This document shows positions 1-6,867 of a stretch of DNA of 22,578 nt, one piece after another. Source of the DNA: CAYPTY01 sp964413935 (GTDB lineage Bacteria; Bacteroidota; Rhodothermia; Balneolales; Balneolaceae); assembly GCA_964413935.1 (NCBI GenBank), contig CAYPTY010000027.1:1-22578 (forward strand), given 5' to 3'. The translations under genes and the position numbers were made by a program. Below the pieces are notes generated by a model. The model saw nothing but the letters and a program-made list of their open reading frames with translations. It was not told the origin of the DNA and ran no database searches. Position 1 is the stretch's first letter, and each line of letters starts with the position of its first letter.

Positions 1-113
1 TTTCAGATGCGATGGCGCACCCGATAATTTCAAAATGCAATGATGCATCAATTTACTTTCAGATGCGATGGCGCATCAATTTATTTTAAGATGCGATGGC
101 GCATCTATTTTTT
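1..113. repeat. ~28-bp tandem hairpin repeats (four copies)
   Basis: Four copies start near 5, 34, 61 and 89 (spacing 29, 27 and 28). The core GATGCGATGGCGCATC is a perfect 6-bp stem (GATGCG/CGCATC) with an ATGG loop. The copy near 34 is degenerate (ATGCAATGATGCATC). The last copy extends to a 7-bp stem (89-106) followed by six T residues (108-113), so it could end plus-strand transcripts. The array may continue beyond the window edge. It overlaps the 3' end of the minus-strand gene that ends at 76. Read on the minus strand, one copy encodes DAPSHLK. Confidence 0.8.
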
Positions 114-672
114 CGTTTTTGTATTCGCCGTTGGCATACGAGATTTTGAACCATTGTTCCCGTTCCGGGGAGTAAAAATAATCCTGATATTCGCCGGGAG
201 AGGCATCCTCCACCAGACGGGTGAGTGTTCGTTTAATTTCCGGCATCAGGTCGATGTAGCGGCTGGCACCTACGTAAACCAGTCCGTCGGTGAACGGCCC
301 GTCCAGATCCAGCACCATCATCGGTATTTTGTCATCCACGATGAACCAGTACTCAAACTGAATGGCTTTACCCAGCCGGAAGTCATCTTCCGCAATCAGT
401 TCCTCAACGGTTTGAGTGGGACCGCCAAATACATCCTGCAGCCGGGCCCGTATTTCAATGGCCGGCATGCGATCCAACTCGGTCTGATTGTATAATCCCT
501 GTCCGGTGAGCTTAAACCGCTCGAAAAAGGCGCGGTATTCGTCCCGCTCGGTTACTTCAATCTTGCGAAACTTGGGTTCTTCAAACTGTGCCTGAACGTT
601 TCCGGTCAGCACAACCATGAAGAGGAAAAACAACACGATTCTTTTGGTTACACTCATTTCCTTATTCATCAT
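76..672 (-). CDS. Secreted or periplasmic protein of unknown function
   Basis: I do not recognise the family. The product is about 198 residues. It begins with a clear signal peptide: a short basic stretch (SVTKR), a hydrophobic core (IVLFFLFMVVL) and a likely cleavage after NVQA, before QFEEPKF. The mature part is hydrophilic and Tyr/Phe-rich near its end (QDYFYSPEREQWFKISY), with no transmembrane segment or evident catalytic motif. The start is uncertain. An ATG at 672 overlaps the lepA stop by 11 bases, while an ATG at 657 lies just past it and gives a cleaner signal peptide. A further upstream start inside lepA is unlikely. The gene follows lepA directly and is probably cotranscribed. Its last codons (IDAPSHLKIN) lie in the hairpin repeat array, so the C-terminus seems to have been replaced or extended by repeat sequence. 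Confidence 0.75.
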   Translation of the reverse strand: MMNKEMSVTKRIVLFFLFMVVLTGNVQAQFEEPKFRKIEVTERDEYRAFFERFKLTGQGLYNQTELDRMPAIEIRARLQDVFGGPTQTVEELIAEDDFRLGKAIQFEYWFIVDDKIPMMVLDLDGPFTDGLVYVGASRYIDLMPEIKRTLTRLVEDASPGEYQDYFYSPEREQWFKISYANGEYKNEKIDAPSHLKIN

Positions 673-2461
673 TATCCATCGAAAGTACAGCGAGGAATGC
701 TTCCTGGGGAATCTCAACCGATCCCACCTGCTTCATGCGCTTTTTACCTTCCTTCTGTTTTTCAAGTAATTTTCTTTTTCGGGTGATGTCGCCGCCATAA
801 CACTTGGCGGTTACATCCTTACGCAGTGCCCGTACGGTGTCGCGCGAGATCACGCGATTTCCGATGGCCGCCTGCACTGCTACTTCATACTGCTGCCGCG
901 GAATAAGTTCCTTCAGCTTGGCACACACCTTCCGGCCCTGATAATAGGCCTTGTCGCGGTGAGTGATGCTCGACAAAGCATCTACCTGATCGCCGTTCAG
1001 CAGAATATCCAAACGCACCAGGTCCCCTTTTCGGTATTCAATAAATTCATAATCCAGGGATGCATAGCCCCGCGTACCGCTTTTCAGCTTGTCATAGAAG
1101 TCAAAAACCACCTCCGCCATGGGCAGCTCATAAGTGATTTCCACCCGGTTATTCTGCATGAACTGCTGGTTCACATACACGCCCCTACGCTCCTGGCAGA
1201 GTTTCATAATCGGGCCGATGTAATCCGCCGGGGTTATGATACTGGCTTTGATGTAAGGCTCCATGATGGAATCGATATCGCCTGCATCCGGCATCTGGCT
1301 GGGGTTGTCTACATGCAGTTCCTTTCCTTCAACCGTCACCACCGTATACTGAACGTTCGGCACCGTGGTGATGATATCAATATCGAATTCACGGTCCAGC
1401 CGCTCCTGCACAATTTCCATATGCAGTAGACCCAGAAAACCGGCCCGGAAACCGAAGCCAAGGGCTTTGGAAGTCTCCGGTTCATAGCTGAGGGAGGCAT
1501 CGTTCAGTTTCAGCTTTTCGAGGGCAGACCTCAGGTCTTCAAAATCTTCGGATGAGGTGGGATATATCCCGGAAAATACCATCGGCTTGGATTCCTGATA
1601 GCCCGGAATGGGCTCTGCAGCCGAATTCTGCACACTGGTGATGGTATCCCCCACACGCACATCCTCCAGGGATTTGACCGAGCCGATCACGTAACCCACT
1701 TCGCCGGCTTTCAGCTCTTTGGCCGGTTCATAGCCGATGCGCAGATAGCCGATTTCCTCCGCATTATACTCTTCTTTATTGGCCATGAATTTGAAGGTTT
1801 CCCCTTTGCGGATCACGCCCTCCATCACCCTCACATAGGCTACCGAACCACGGTAGGTGTTGAAGATGGAATCAAAAATCAGAGCCCGCAGCGGTTTATC
1901 CGTATCCTGGGTTGGTCCCGGCACCCGTTCCACGATGGCTTCCAGCAGTTCATTGACTCCTTCGCCGGTTTTTCCGGAAACACTCAGTATTTCATCCGGA
2001 TCACAACCCAGCAGATCCACCACCTGCTGCCCCACTCCTTCCGGATCGGCACCCGGCAAATCAATTTTGTTGAGTACCGGAATGATTTCAAGGCCCTGTT
2101 CAATGGCCTGGTATAAATTGGAAATGGTCTGAGCTTCAATGCCTTGGGCGGCATCCACCACCAGCAGAGCGCCTTCACAGGCTTTGAGCGCCCGCGACAC
2201 TTCGTAGGCAAAGTCGACGTGGCCGGGAGTATCAATCAGGTTCAGTATGTAGCTCTCCCCGTTTGGCCGGTGATAATCCATTTTGATGGCGTGGCTCTTA
2301 ATGGTGATGCCGCGCTCACGCTCCAGATCCATATCATCCAGCACCTGTTCCTGCATCTCCCGCTCGCTGATGGTACCGGTTCGCTCCAGCAGACGATCAG
2401 CCAGGGTGGATTTACCATGGTCGATGTGGGCGATAATGCAGAAATTGCGGATGTTTTTCAT
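662..2461 (-). CDS. lepA: Elongation factor 4 (LepA), ribosome-associated GTPase
   Basis: LepA is a translational GTPase that acts on the ribosome in initiation or back-translocation; it is usually dispensable. The 599-residue length matches the family. GTPase motifs are in order: G1 AHIDHGKST (11-19), the switch I RGIT (50-53), G3 DTPGH (77-81) and G4 NKID (131-134). Domain II and the EF-G-like domains follow, and the C-terminal LepA domain ends with RMKQVGSVEIPQEAFLAVL. No domain IV is present, as expected. The ATG at 2461 has no strong Shine-Dalgarno sequence. The gene lies 70 bases downstream of a small same-strand gene and overlaps or abuts the secreted-protein gene after it, which suggests one transcript. 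Confidence 0.97.
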   Translation of the reverse strand: MKNIRNFCIIAHIDHGKSTLADRLLERTGTISEREMQEQVLDDMDLERERGITIKSHAIKMDYHRPNGESYILNLIDTPGHVDFAYEVSRALKACEGALLVVDAAQGIEAQTISNLYQAIEQGLEIIPVLNKIDLPGADPEGVGQQVVDLLGCDPDEILSVSGKTGEGVNELLEAIVERVPGPTQDTDKPLRALIFDSIFNTYRGSVAYVRVMEGVIRKGETFKFMANKEEYNAEEIGYLRIGYEPAKELKAGEVGYVIGSVKSLEDVRVGDTITSVQNSAAEPIPGYQESKPMVFSGIYPTSSEDFEDLRSALEKLKLNDASLSYEPETSKALGFGFRAGFLGLLHMEIVQERLDREFDIDIITTVPNVQYTVVTVEGKELHVDNPSQMPDAGDIDSIMEPYIKASIITPADYIGPIMKLCQERRGVYVNQQFMQNNRVEITYELPMAEVVFDFYDKLKSGTRGYASLDYEFIEYRKGDLVRLDILLNGDQVDALSSITHRDKAYYQGRKVCAKLKELIPRQQYEVAVQAAIGNRVISRDTVRALRKDVTAKCYGGDITRKRKLLEKQKEGKKRMKQVGSVEIPQEAFLAVLSMDNDE

Positions 2462-2531
2462 CAGGGTTCAGGCCAGATTCAGCTAAACTTTTAAGGTAAC
2501 AAGAGTGGTAACGGTAAAACAGAGTGCGGGA

Positions 2532-2786
2532 TTATTCCTCGCTACTCAGGGGTGAAAGAAGCTCAACATGGAAGCGAAAGTCCTTCGTTTCGTCCAGCAT
2601 GATTTCGTACAGCTCCCGGAGGATGTTGAAGATGTGGCCGTAATCACCAATGATACTGGTAGACAGATAACCCACTTCAATCTGTATGCCATCAAACTGG
2701 GCCAGATGTTCAAGCAGTTCCTGTACTTTGGTTCGGGGATCTTCGGTGTTCAGCGGGATGTAGGTAAGTTGCGCTACGGTTTTCAT
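2532..2786 (-). CDS. Small protein, possibly YkoF/MTH1187-like (thiamine-binding-like fold)
   Basis: An 84-residue protein upstream of lepA on the same strand. It starts MKTVAQLTYIPL and has a central GYLSTSIIGDYGHIFNILREL segment. A short N-terminal strand, a helix, a strand with a ST-x-I-x-GD motif and then a helix resemble the ferredoxin-like YkoF/MTH1187 proteins, which bind thiamine-type ligands in several bacteria. The likeness is from memory of motif shape only and is weak. No thiamine gene is nearby. The ORF is compact, ends in an acidic tail (SPLSSEE) and keeps the strand of its neighbours, so I believe it is real. The function is unknown. Confidence 0.65.
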   Translation of the reverse strand: MKTVAQLTYIPLNTEDPRTKVQELLEHLAQFDGIQIEVGYLSTSIIGDYGHIFNILRELYEIMLDETKDFRFHVELLSPLSSEE

Positions 2787-2919
2787 AAAATGTGTTGATT
2801 CAAAATCGCGGTTCTCAAACCGAATGAATATACAAAAGCCTGTATTACTATGATGTATGAATTATCGGCTTTCAGGTGGATGAACGAATTGTTTTTGCAG
2901 CAAGTTTCTGAGCCGAAGA

Positions 2920-2954
2920 TTTGTTTTTGATTGATGGTTGAATCCGTATCTTAG
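2920..2954 (+). promoter_or_regulatory. Possible promoter of the histidine operon (Bacteroidota type)
   Basis: TATCTTAG at 2947-2954 matches the Bacteroidota -7 box TAnnTTTG at all but one fixed position. Upstream are TTTG at 2920-2923 (23 bases away) and TTTG at 2926-2929 (17 bases away), either of which could act as the -33 element. Transcription would begin near 2960, so a leader starting at GTG 2959 would be leaderless or would start at TTG 2968 instead. Two motif matches in AT-rich DNA are weak evidence. Confidence 0.3.
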
Positions 2955-2958
2955 CGCT

Positions 2959-3036
2959 GTGATTACTTTGAATACATATCAGGCAATTCATGTGCATGTC
3001 AATCGTGCTCACCACGGACATCATCCCCATCATTAA
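2959..3036 (+). CDS. hisL: Histidine-rich leader peptide upstream of hisG (candidate attenuator)
   Basis: A 25-codon frame starting at GTG (2959) has eight His codons, at residues 11, 13, 18, 19, 21, 22, 24 and 25, and stops at TAA 3034-3036. The end reads HHGHHPHH. Runs of His codons just before a histidine biosynthesis operon are the hallmark of leader peptides that sense charged tRNA-His by ribosome stalling, as in enteric hisL. No ATG is in frame: the frame is closed by TGA at 2932-2934, so the start is GTG 2959, TTG 2968 or TTG 2938. No Shine-Dalgarno sequence is seen, which is common in this group. That the His cluster is functional is inference; its presence is directly seen. Confidence 0.7.
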   Translation: MITLNTYQAIHVHVNRAHHGHHPHH

Positions 3037-3046
3037 TGCCCTTTTT
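3016..3046 (+). terminator. Weak terminator-like structure after the His codons
   Basis: GGACAT (3016-3021) can pair with ATGCCC (3036-3041) with one A-C mismatch, and five T residues (3042-3046) follow. An alternative pairing is GGCAATT (2982-2988) with AATGCC (3035-3040), with one bulged base. The two pairings compete for the same 3' strand, as in an attenuator, but both stems are weak, so this is only a candidate. Confidence 0.25.
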
Positions 3047-3119
3047 CATTTTCAAAGCTGTATTCAAATCCTGACCATCTCTTAATCACAAATCACCTAA
3101 AATTACCGATATTTCTGCC

Positions 3120-4001
3120 ATGGAGCGCACTAAAGACACGAATACTTCATTAAGAATTGCCGTTCAGAAAAGCGGCCGACTCACCGAAAAAACCCTGGCC
3201 CTGCTGGAAGGCATCGGCATCAAGTTCGATACCTACAAGCGAAACCTGATGGTGAAAGCCCATAACTTTGATGTGGAACTGCTGCTGCTGAGGGATGATG
3301 ACATACCCGAATATGTGCAGGACGGCATCTGTGACCTGGGCTTTGTGGGTGCCAATGAAGTGCATGAGAAGGATGCGGATGTGACCGAGCTGCGCGGACT
3401 GTCATACGGTAAATGCCGGCTTTCCCTGGCCGCTCCCAAGAACGGTGACATCAAAGCACTCAAGGATTTTGAAGGCAAAACCATTGCCACCAGTTATCCT
3501 TTCCTCACAGGTAAGTTTTTTGGGGAGAAAGGCATCAGTGTTAAAATCGTGACCATCTCGGGTGCGGTGGAAATTACCCCTCAGCTGGAAGTAGCCGATG
3601 CCATCTGCGACCTGGTATCCTCCGGCGGTACCCTGGTTGCCAACGGACTGAAGGAAATGGATACCATCCTGCATTCCGAAACCAAACTGATCCGCACCAA
3701 CAAAGAGCTTTCGCTCGGAAAACAGGCCTACATCGAAAAATTCCTGGCCCGCATCGACGGATATCAGCAGGCCGAGCGCAGCAAATATATTATGATGAAC
3801 GCGCCCAAGATGTCACTGGAGACCATCAAGGACATCATCCCCTCCCTGAACAGCCCGACCGTGGTTCCGCTGGCCAATTCTGAAATGGTGGCCATCCACA
3901 CGGTCATTCCCCTTTCTGAATTCTGGATTGTGATGGAAGACCTCAAAGAAGCCGGAGCCACCGGAATCGTTATTTTGCCCATCGAAAGTATGATTTTATA
4001 G
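3120..4001 (+). CDS. hisG: ATP phosphoribosyltransferase, long form (HisG_L)
   Basis: First, committed step of histidine synthesis: ATP + PRPP to phosphoribosyl-ATP, normally feedback-inhibited by histidine. At 293 residues this is the long form, which needs no HisZ. The N-terminus reads LRIAVQKSGRL (11-21). The PRPP-binding loop region runs ADAICDLVSSGGTL (159-172), with SGG where many relatives have TGT. The last 75 or so residues form the ACT-like regulatory domain (ending ATGIVILPIESMIL). The ATG at 3120 follows the His-rich leader by 83 bases. The hisD start lies 2 bases after the stop, so the two are cotranscribed. Confidence 0.96.
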   Translation: MERTKDTNTSLRIAVQKSGRLTEKTLALLEGIGIKFDTYKRNLMVKAHNFDVELLLLRDDDIPEYVQDGICDLGFVGANEVHEKDADVTELRGLSYGKCRLSLAAPKNGDIKALKDFEGKTIATSYPFLTGKFFGEKGISVKIVTISGAVEITPQLEVADAICDLVSSGGTLVANGLKEMDTILHSETKLIRTNKELSLGKQAYIEKFLARIDGYQQAERSKYIMMNAPKMSLETIKDIIPSLNSPTVVPLANSEMVAIHTVIPLSEFWIVMEDLKEAGATGIVILPIESMIL

Positions 4002-4003
4002 GC

Positions 4004-5290
4004 ATGAAGACCTTTAAACTGAATAATTTAAACGAGCAGGAGCGAGCAGCTTTACTTGAACGTCCCCGAATGGATTTCAAAGCCATCTTCGGACAGGTGC
4101 AGCCTATCATTGACGAAGTTGCTGCTAACGGGGATGCAGCCCTGGCCCGCCTCACCGAGAAGTTTGACGGGGTGAAACCGGATCAGATATGTGTTTCGCC
4201 GGAGGACCTTCCCGCAGAACCGGATCAGGAAATCCGTGAAGCCATTGATATAGCTTTTGAAAACATCCTGGCCTTCCACAAGGCTCAGATTCCGGCTGAA
4301 CTCAGCGTGGAGACCATGCCCGGAGTGAAGTGCATGAAAGTGGCCCGTCCCATCGAGCGGGTTGGACTGTATGTGCCCGGCGGTACCGCCATTCTGCCTT
4401 CCACAGCGATGATGCTCAGTATTCCGGCCATGATTGCCGGCTGCCGTGAGATCGTTCTGGCTTCGCCTCCATCCGCAGATGGCGGACTGGCTCCCGAAAT
4501 CGTGTACATCGCCCGCAAAGCAGGGGTGAGTAAAATCCTGTTGGCAGGCGGAGCTCAGGCGGTTGCGGCAATGGCGCTGGGTACCGAAAGTGTTCCCAAG
4601 GTGGATAAGATATTCGGGCCGGGAAATCAGTACGTGACGGCGGCCAAAATGATTTTACAGAATTCCGAGGCACGCATCAGTATTGACATGCCTGCAGGTC
4701 CTTCCGAGGTTCTTATTATTGCGGATGCAGCTGCAAATCCGGCCTATGTCGCGGCCGACCTGCTGTCACAGGCTGAACACGGCGCCGACAGCCAGGTGGT
4801 TCTGGTATCCATTGAAGGATTCCGGCTGGATGAACTGCAAAAGGAATTGCAATCCCAGCTAAATGCCCTTCCCCGAAAGGAAATGGCTAACAGAGCCCTG
4901 GAAAACAGCTACATCATTGAAGTGGATGATATACACAGCGCCTTCCGATTCTCGAACAACTACGCACCCGAGCACCTGATCGTTAACATCGAAAATGCCT
5001 CCGGGCACTGCGATTTGATCCTGAATGCCGGTTCTGTTTTTCTGGGAGCTTTCACCCCTGAAAGTGTGGGCGATTATGCCTCCGGCACCAATCACACCCT
5101 GCCTACCTACGGTTATGCAAAAATGTACAGTGGGGTTAACTTGGCTTCTTTCCTGAAATCGGTTACCATGCAGGAACTTACGGAGGAAGGTTTGAAGAAT
5201 GTGGGCCCGGCCGTGGAAATTCTGGCCTCCGCTGAAGGATTGCAGGCCCATAAAAACGCTGTCAGCCTGAGATTAAATGACATGGAGTGA
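4004..5290 (+). CDS. hisD: Histidinol dehydrogenase
   Basis: Final two oxidations, L-histidinol to L-histidine, with NAD and zinc. The 428-residue length fits. Visible landmarks are the GLYVPGGTA motif (121-129), the nucleotide-binding segment GPGNQYVTAAK (205-215), the predicted zinc ligands Gln256 and His259 in SQAEHG, Asp357 in SVGDYASGTNHTLPT and His416 near the C-terminus, and the catalytic Glu-His pair 323-324 (APEHL). The start is 2 bases after hisG. The stop overlaps the hisC start as TGATG, the sign of translational coupling. Confidence 0.97.
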   Translation: MKTFKLNNLNEQERAALLERPRMDFKAIFGQVQPIIDEVAANGDAALARLTEKFDGVKPDQICVSPEDLPAEPDQEIREAIDIAFENILAFHKAQIPAELSVETMPGVKCMKVARPIERVGLYVPGGTAILPSTAMMLSIPAMIAGCREIVLASPPSADGGLAPEIVYIARKAGVSKILLAGGAQAVAAMALGTESVPKVDKIFGPGNQYVTAAKMILQNSEARISIDMPAGPSEVLIIADAAANPAYVAADLLSQAEHGADSQVVLVSIEGFRLDELQKELQSQLNALPRKEMANRALENSYIIEVDDIHSAFRFSNNYAPEHLIVNIENASGHCDLILNAGSVFLGAFTPESVGDYASGTNHTLPTYGYAKMYSGVNLASFLKSVTMQELTEEGLKNVGPAVEILASAEGLQAHKNAVSLRLNDME

Positions 5291-6336
5291 TGAACATCCG
5301 AAAATTACTTCGAAAAAATATCGTAGGCCTTAAGCCCTACCGCAGTGCCCGGAATGATTTCCAGTCGGGAATTCTGCTGGATGCCAATGAAAACAGCCTT
5401 GGCGATCCCTTTGATTCCGAAATGGAGCTGAACCGCTATCCGGATCCCTATCAGTCCAGGCTGCGTTCGCTGATTGCGGATTACCGAGGACTGCAGAGCG
5501 AACAGGTGTTTGTGGGGGTAGGCAGTGATGAAGTGATCGACCTGGCCATACGCATGTTCTGCGAACCCGGAAAGGAACAGATCCTGGCTACTCCGCCTAC
5601 CTACGGCATGTATGAAGTCAGCGCGGCCATCAACGACGTGCTGGTACGCAGAGTAAAACTAACTTCAGATTTTCAGCTGGATGTGGCCGGTATTCTGAAG
5701 GCAGTGGCCAAGGAAACCAAGATTATCTTTTTATGCTCTCCGAATAATCCCACCGGTAACAGCCTGAAAAGGGCCGACATCGAAAAGATTGCGGAAAAAT
5801 TCCGCGGTATTGTGGTGCTGGATGAAGCCTATGTTGATTTTTCGGAAGAAGGCTCGCTTTGTGAGCTGATCAACCGTTACCCGAATCTGCTGGTGATGCA
5901 GACCATGTCCAAAGCCTTCGGGCTGGCGGGAATCCGGCTGGGCATCGCACTGGCGCATGAGGACATCATCGGATACATGATGAAGGTGAAAGCGCCTTAT
6001 AACATGAATAAACTCACCTCCGATGCGGCCATCCGGGCCTTCTCCGACACCGGCCTGATTCAAAACCGGGTGGAAACACTTATTCAGGAGCGAAACCGGC
6101 TGATTGCAGCCCTGGAAAAACTGGATGCCGTAAAGAACATCCACCCCACCGATGCTAATTTCTTCCTGATGATCATCGACGATGCCCGGGAAGTATACCG
6201 GAAACTGGCTGAGGAAGGCGTGATTGTTCGTTATCGGGGAGACGAACCCGGCTGTAAAAACGGACTGCGGGTTACCGTGGGTACCCCGCAGGAAAATGTG
6301 CGCCTGCTTGAAAGCCTGAAAAAAATTACGAGCTGA
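5290..6336 (+). CDS. hisC: Histidinol-phosphate aminotransferase
   Basis: PLP-dependent transfer of the amino group from glutamate to imidazole acetol-phosphate. The 348 residues show the class I/II aminotransferase landmarks: DANEN (31-35), SPNNPTGN (150-157), DEAYVDF (178-184) and the Schiff-base lysine Lys208 in TMSKAFGLAGIR. The start is ATG 5290, overlapping the hisD stop by one base; the GTG at 5287 is less likely. Its 3' end overlaps the convergent DoxX gene by 11 bases. The rest of the his genes resume only after that gene, so hisC ends the first his block. Confidence 0.96.
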   Translation: MNIRKLLRKNIVGLKPYRSARNDFQSGILLDANENSLGDPFDSEMELNRYPDPYQSRLRSLIADYRGLQSEQVFVGVGSDEVIDLAIRMFCEPGKEQILATPPTYGMYEVSAAINDVLVRRVKLTSDFQLDVAGILKAVAKETKIIFLCSPNNPTGNSLKRADIEKIAEKFRGIVVLDEAYVDFSEEGSLCELINRYPNLLVMQTMSKAFGLAGIRLGIALAHEDIIGYMMKVKAPYNMNKLTSDAAIRAFSDTGLIQNRVETLIQERNRLIAALEKLDAVKNIHPTDANFFLMIIDDAREVYRKLAEEGVIVRYRGDEPGCKNGLRVTVGTPQENVRLLESLKKITS

Positions 6337-6742
6337 TGCCTTTATCCGGAAACAGCTTAGTACCGACCACCGGAATGCCACTACGATGCATCCAGAGCAG
6401 TACTGCTGAGGAGAGAAATACCAGGATGGCCAGTACAAAAAGAGTTCCGCCATCCCCCTGTATCTCAATACCCAGTACAGTAAGGTGGCTCATGATAGCT
6501 CCGCCAATCACACCCAGCGCAAGCAGTGCTCCAAGCCAGGTTAGTGCGGGAATGAACAGCAGCACGGAAGCAATGAGCTCCATACCGCCTGAGAGGTACC
6601 GGCCCCAGGGTTCAATGCCTACGGTTTCGAAAATATATATGCTTTCAGGTGCTCCGGTGAATTTGAAAAAGAGGGTCTGCAGCATGATACCCGCAGCAAG
6701 CAGGCGAAGTATCCAGGCGAATATGGTTTTTGGTGATTTCAT
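6326..6742 (-). CDS. DoxX-family integral membrane protein
   Basis: A 138-residue protein with four predicted hydrophobic segments (about 8-28, 50-68, 72-92 and 100-118), in the size and topology of DoxX/DUF-type membrane proteins. The characteristic features are an N-terminal FKFTGAPESIYIFE stretch and a polar loop with GIEPWGRYLSGGMELIASVLL, common in DoxX relatives. DoxX proteins are linked loosely to redox processes; the precise role is unknown. The gene is read against the his operon, between hisC and hisB, and shares its last 11 bases with hisC. A possible minus-strand promoter box lies at 6799-6791. Its product has no known link to histidine. Confidence 0.85.
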   Translation of the reverse strand: MKSPKTIFAWILRLLAAGIMLQTLFFKFTGAPESIYIFETVGIEPWGRYLSGGMELIASVLLFIPALTWLGALLALGVIGGAIMSHLTVLGIEIQGDGGTLFVLAILVFLSSAVLLWMHRSGIPVVGTKLFPDKGISS

Positions 6743-6867
6743 GCAGGATCGAAATTGAGGTTAAAATTGCTTTTTTTGACTGAATTGGCTCAAAATGTAC
6801 CAACACGGAGCATCAACAGACAGCTCCTGACCGCTTTGTCTATACTTTTGTGATAAATCTTGAAACT
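6743..6867. promoter_or_regulatory. Divergent promoter region between DoxX gene and hisB
   Basis: On the plus strand TACTTTTG at 6843-6850 matches the Bacteroidota -7 box TAnnTTTG exactly, about 18 bases before the hisB ATG at 6868. No convincing -33 TTTG is seen at the right distance. On the minus strand TACATTTT (6799-6792) is one mismatch from the same box. GGAGC (6807-6811) and GCTCC (6823-6827) form a small inverted repeat between them that could be an operator. These are motif matches, not proof. Confidence 0.4.

Larger units (their letters stand above)
2787..3119. other. Intergenic region, divergent between the small gene and the histidine operon
   Basis: This 333-base stretch separates the minus-strand unit (small gene-lepA) from hisG. 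It should hold both promoters. From 2787 to about 2918 I see only AT-rich sequence with no clear motif. From about 2920 it holds a possible his promoter, a histidine-rich leader frame (2959-3036) and a C/T-rich tract before hisG. The stop-to-start distance from leader to hisG is 83 bases. Confidence 0.7.

Noticed and set aside
1..113. CRISPR-like array
   Set aside because: Copies are about 28 bp and touch each other with no unique spacers, and each is a palindrome; this is a tandem hairpin repeat.
5731..6468. Open frame of 245 codons opposite hisC and the DoxX 3' end
   Set aside because: It is antisense to a clear aminotransferase and shows Cys/His-rich, low-conservation composition typical of shadow frames.
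6850..6867. Earlier GTG start for hisB
   Set aside because: The exact -7 box occupies 6843-6850, so an mRNA from that promoter would begin after the GTG; ATG 6868 is the better start. An upstream promoter would reopen the choice.
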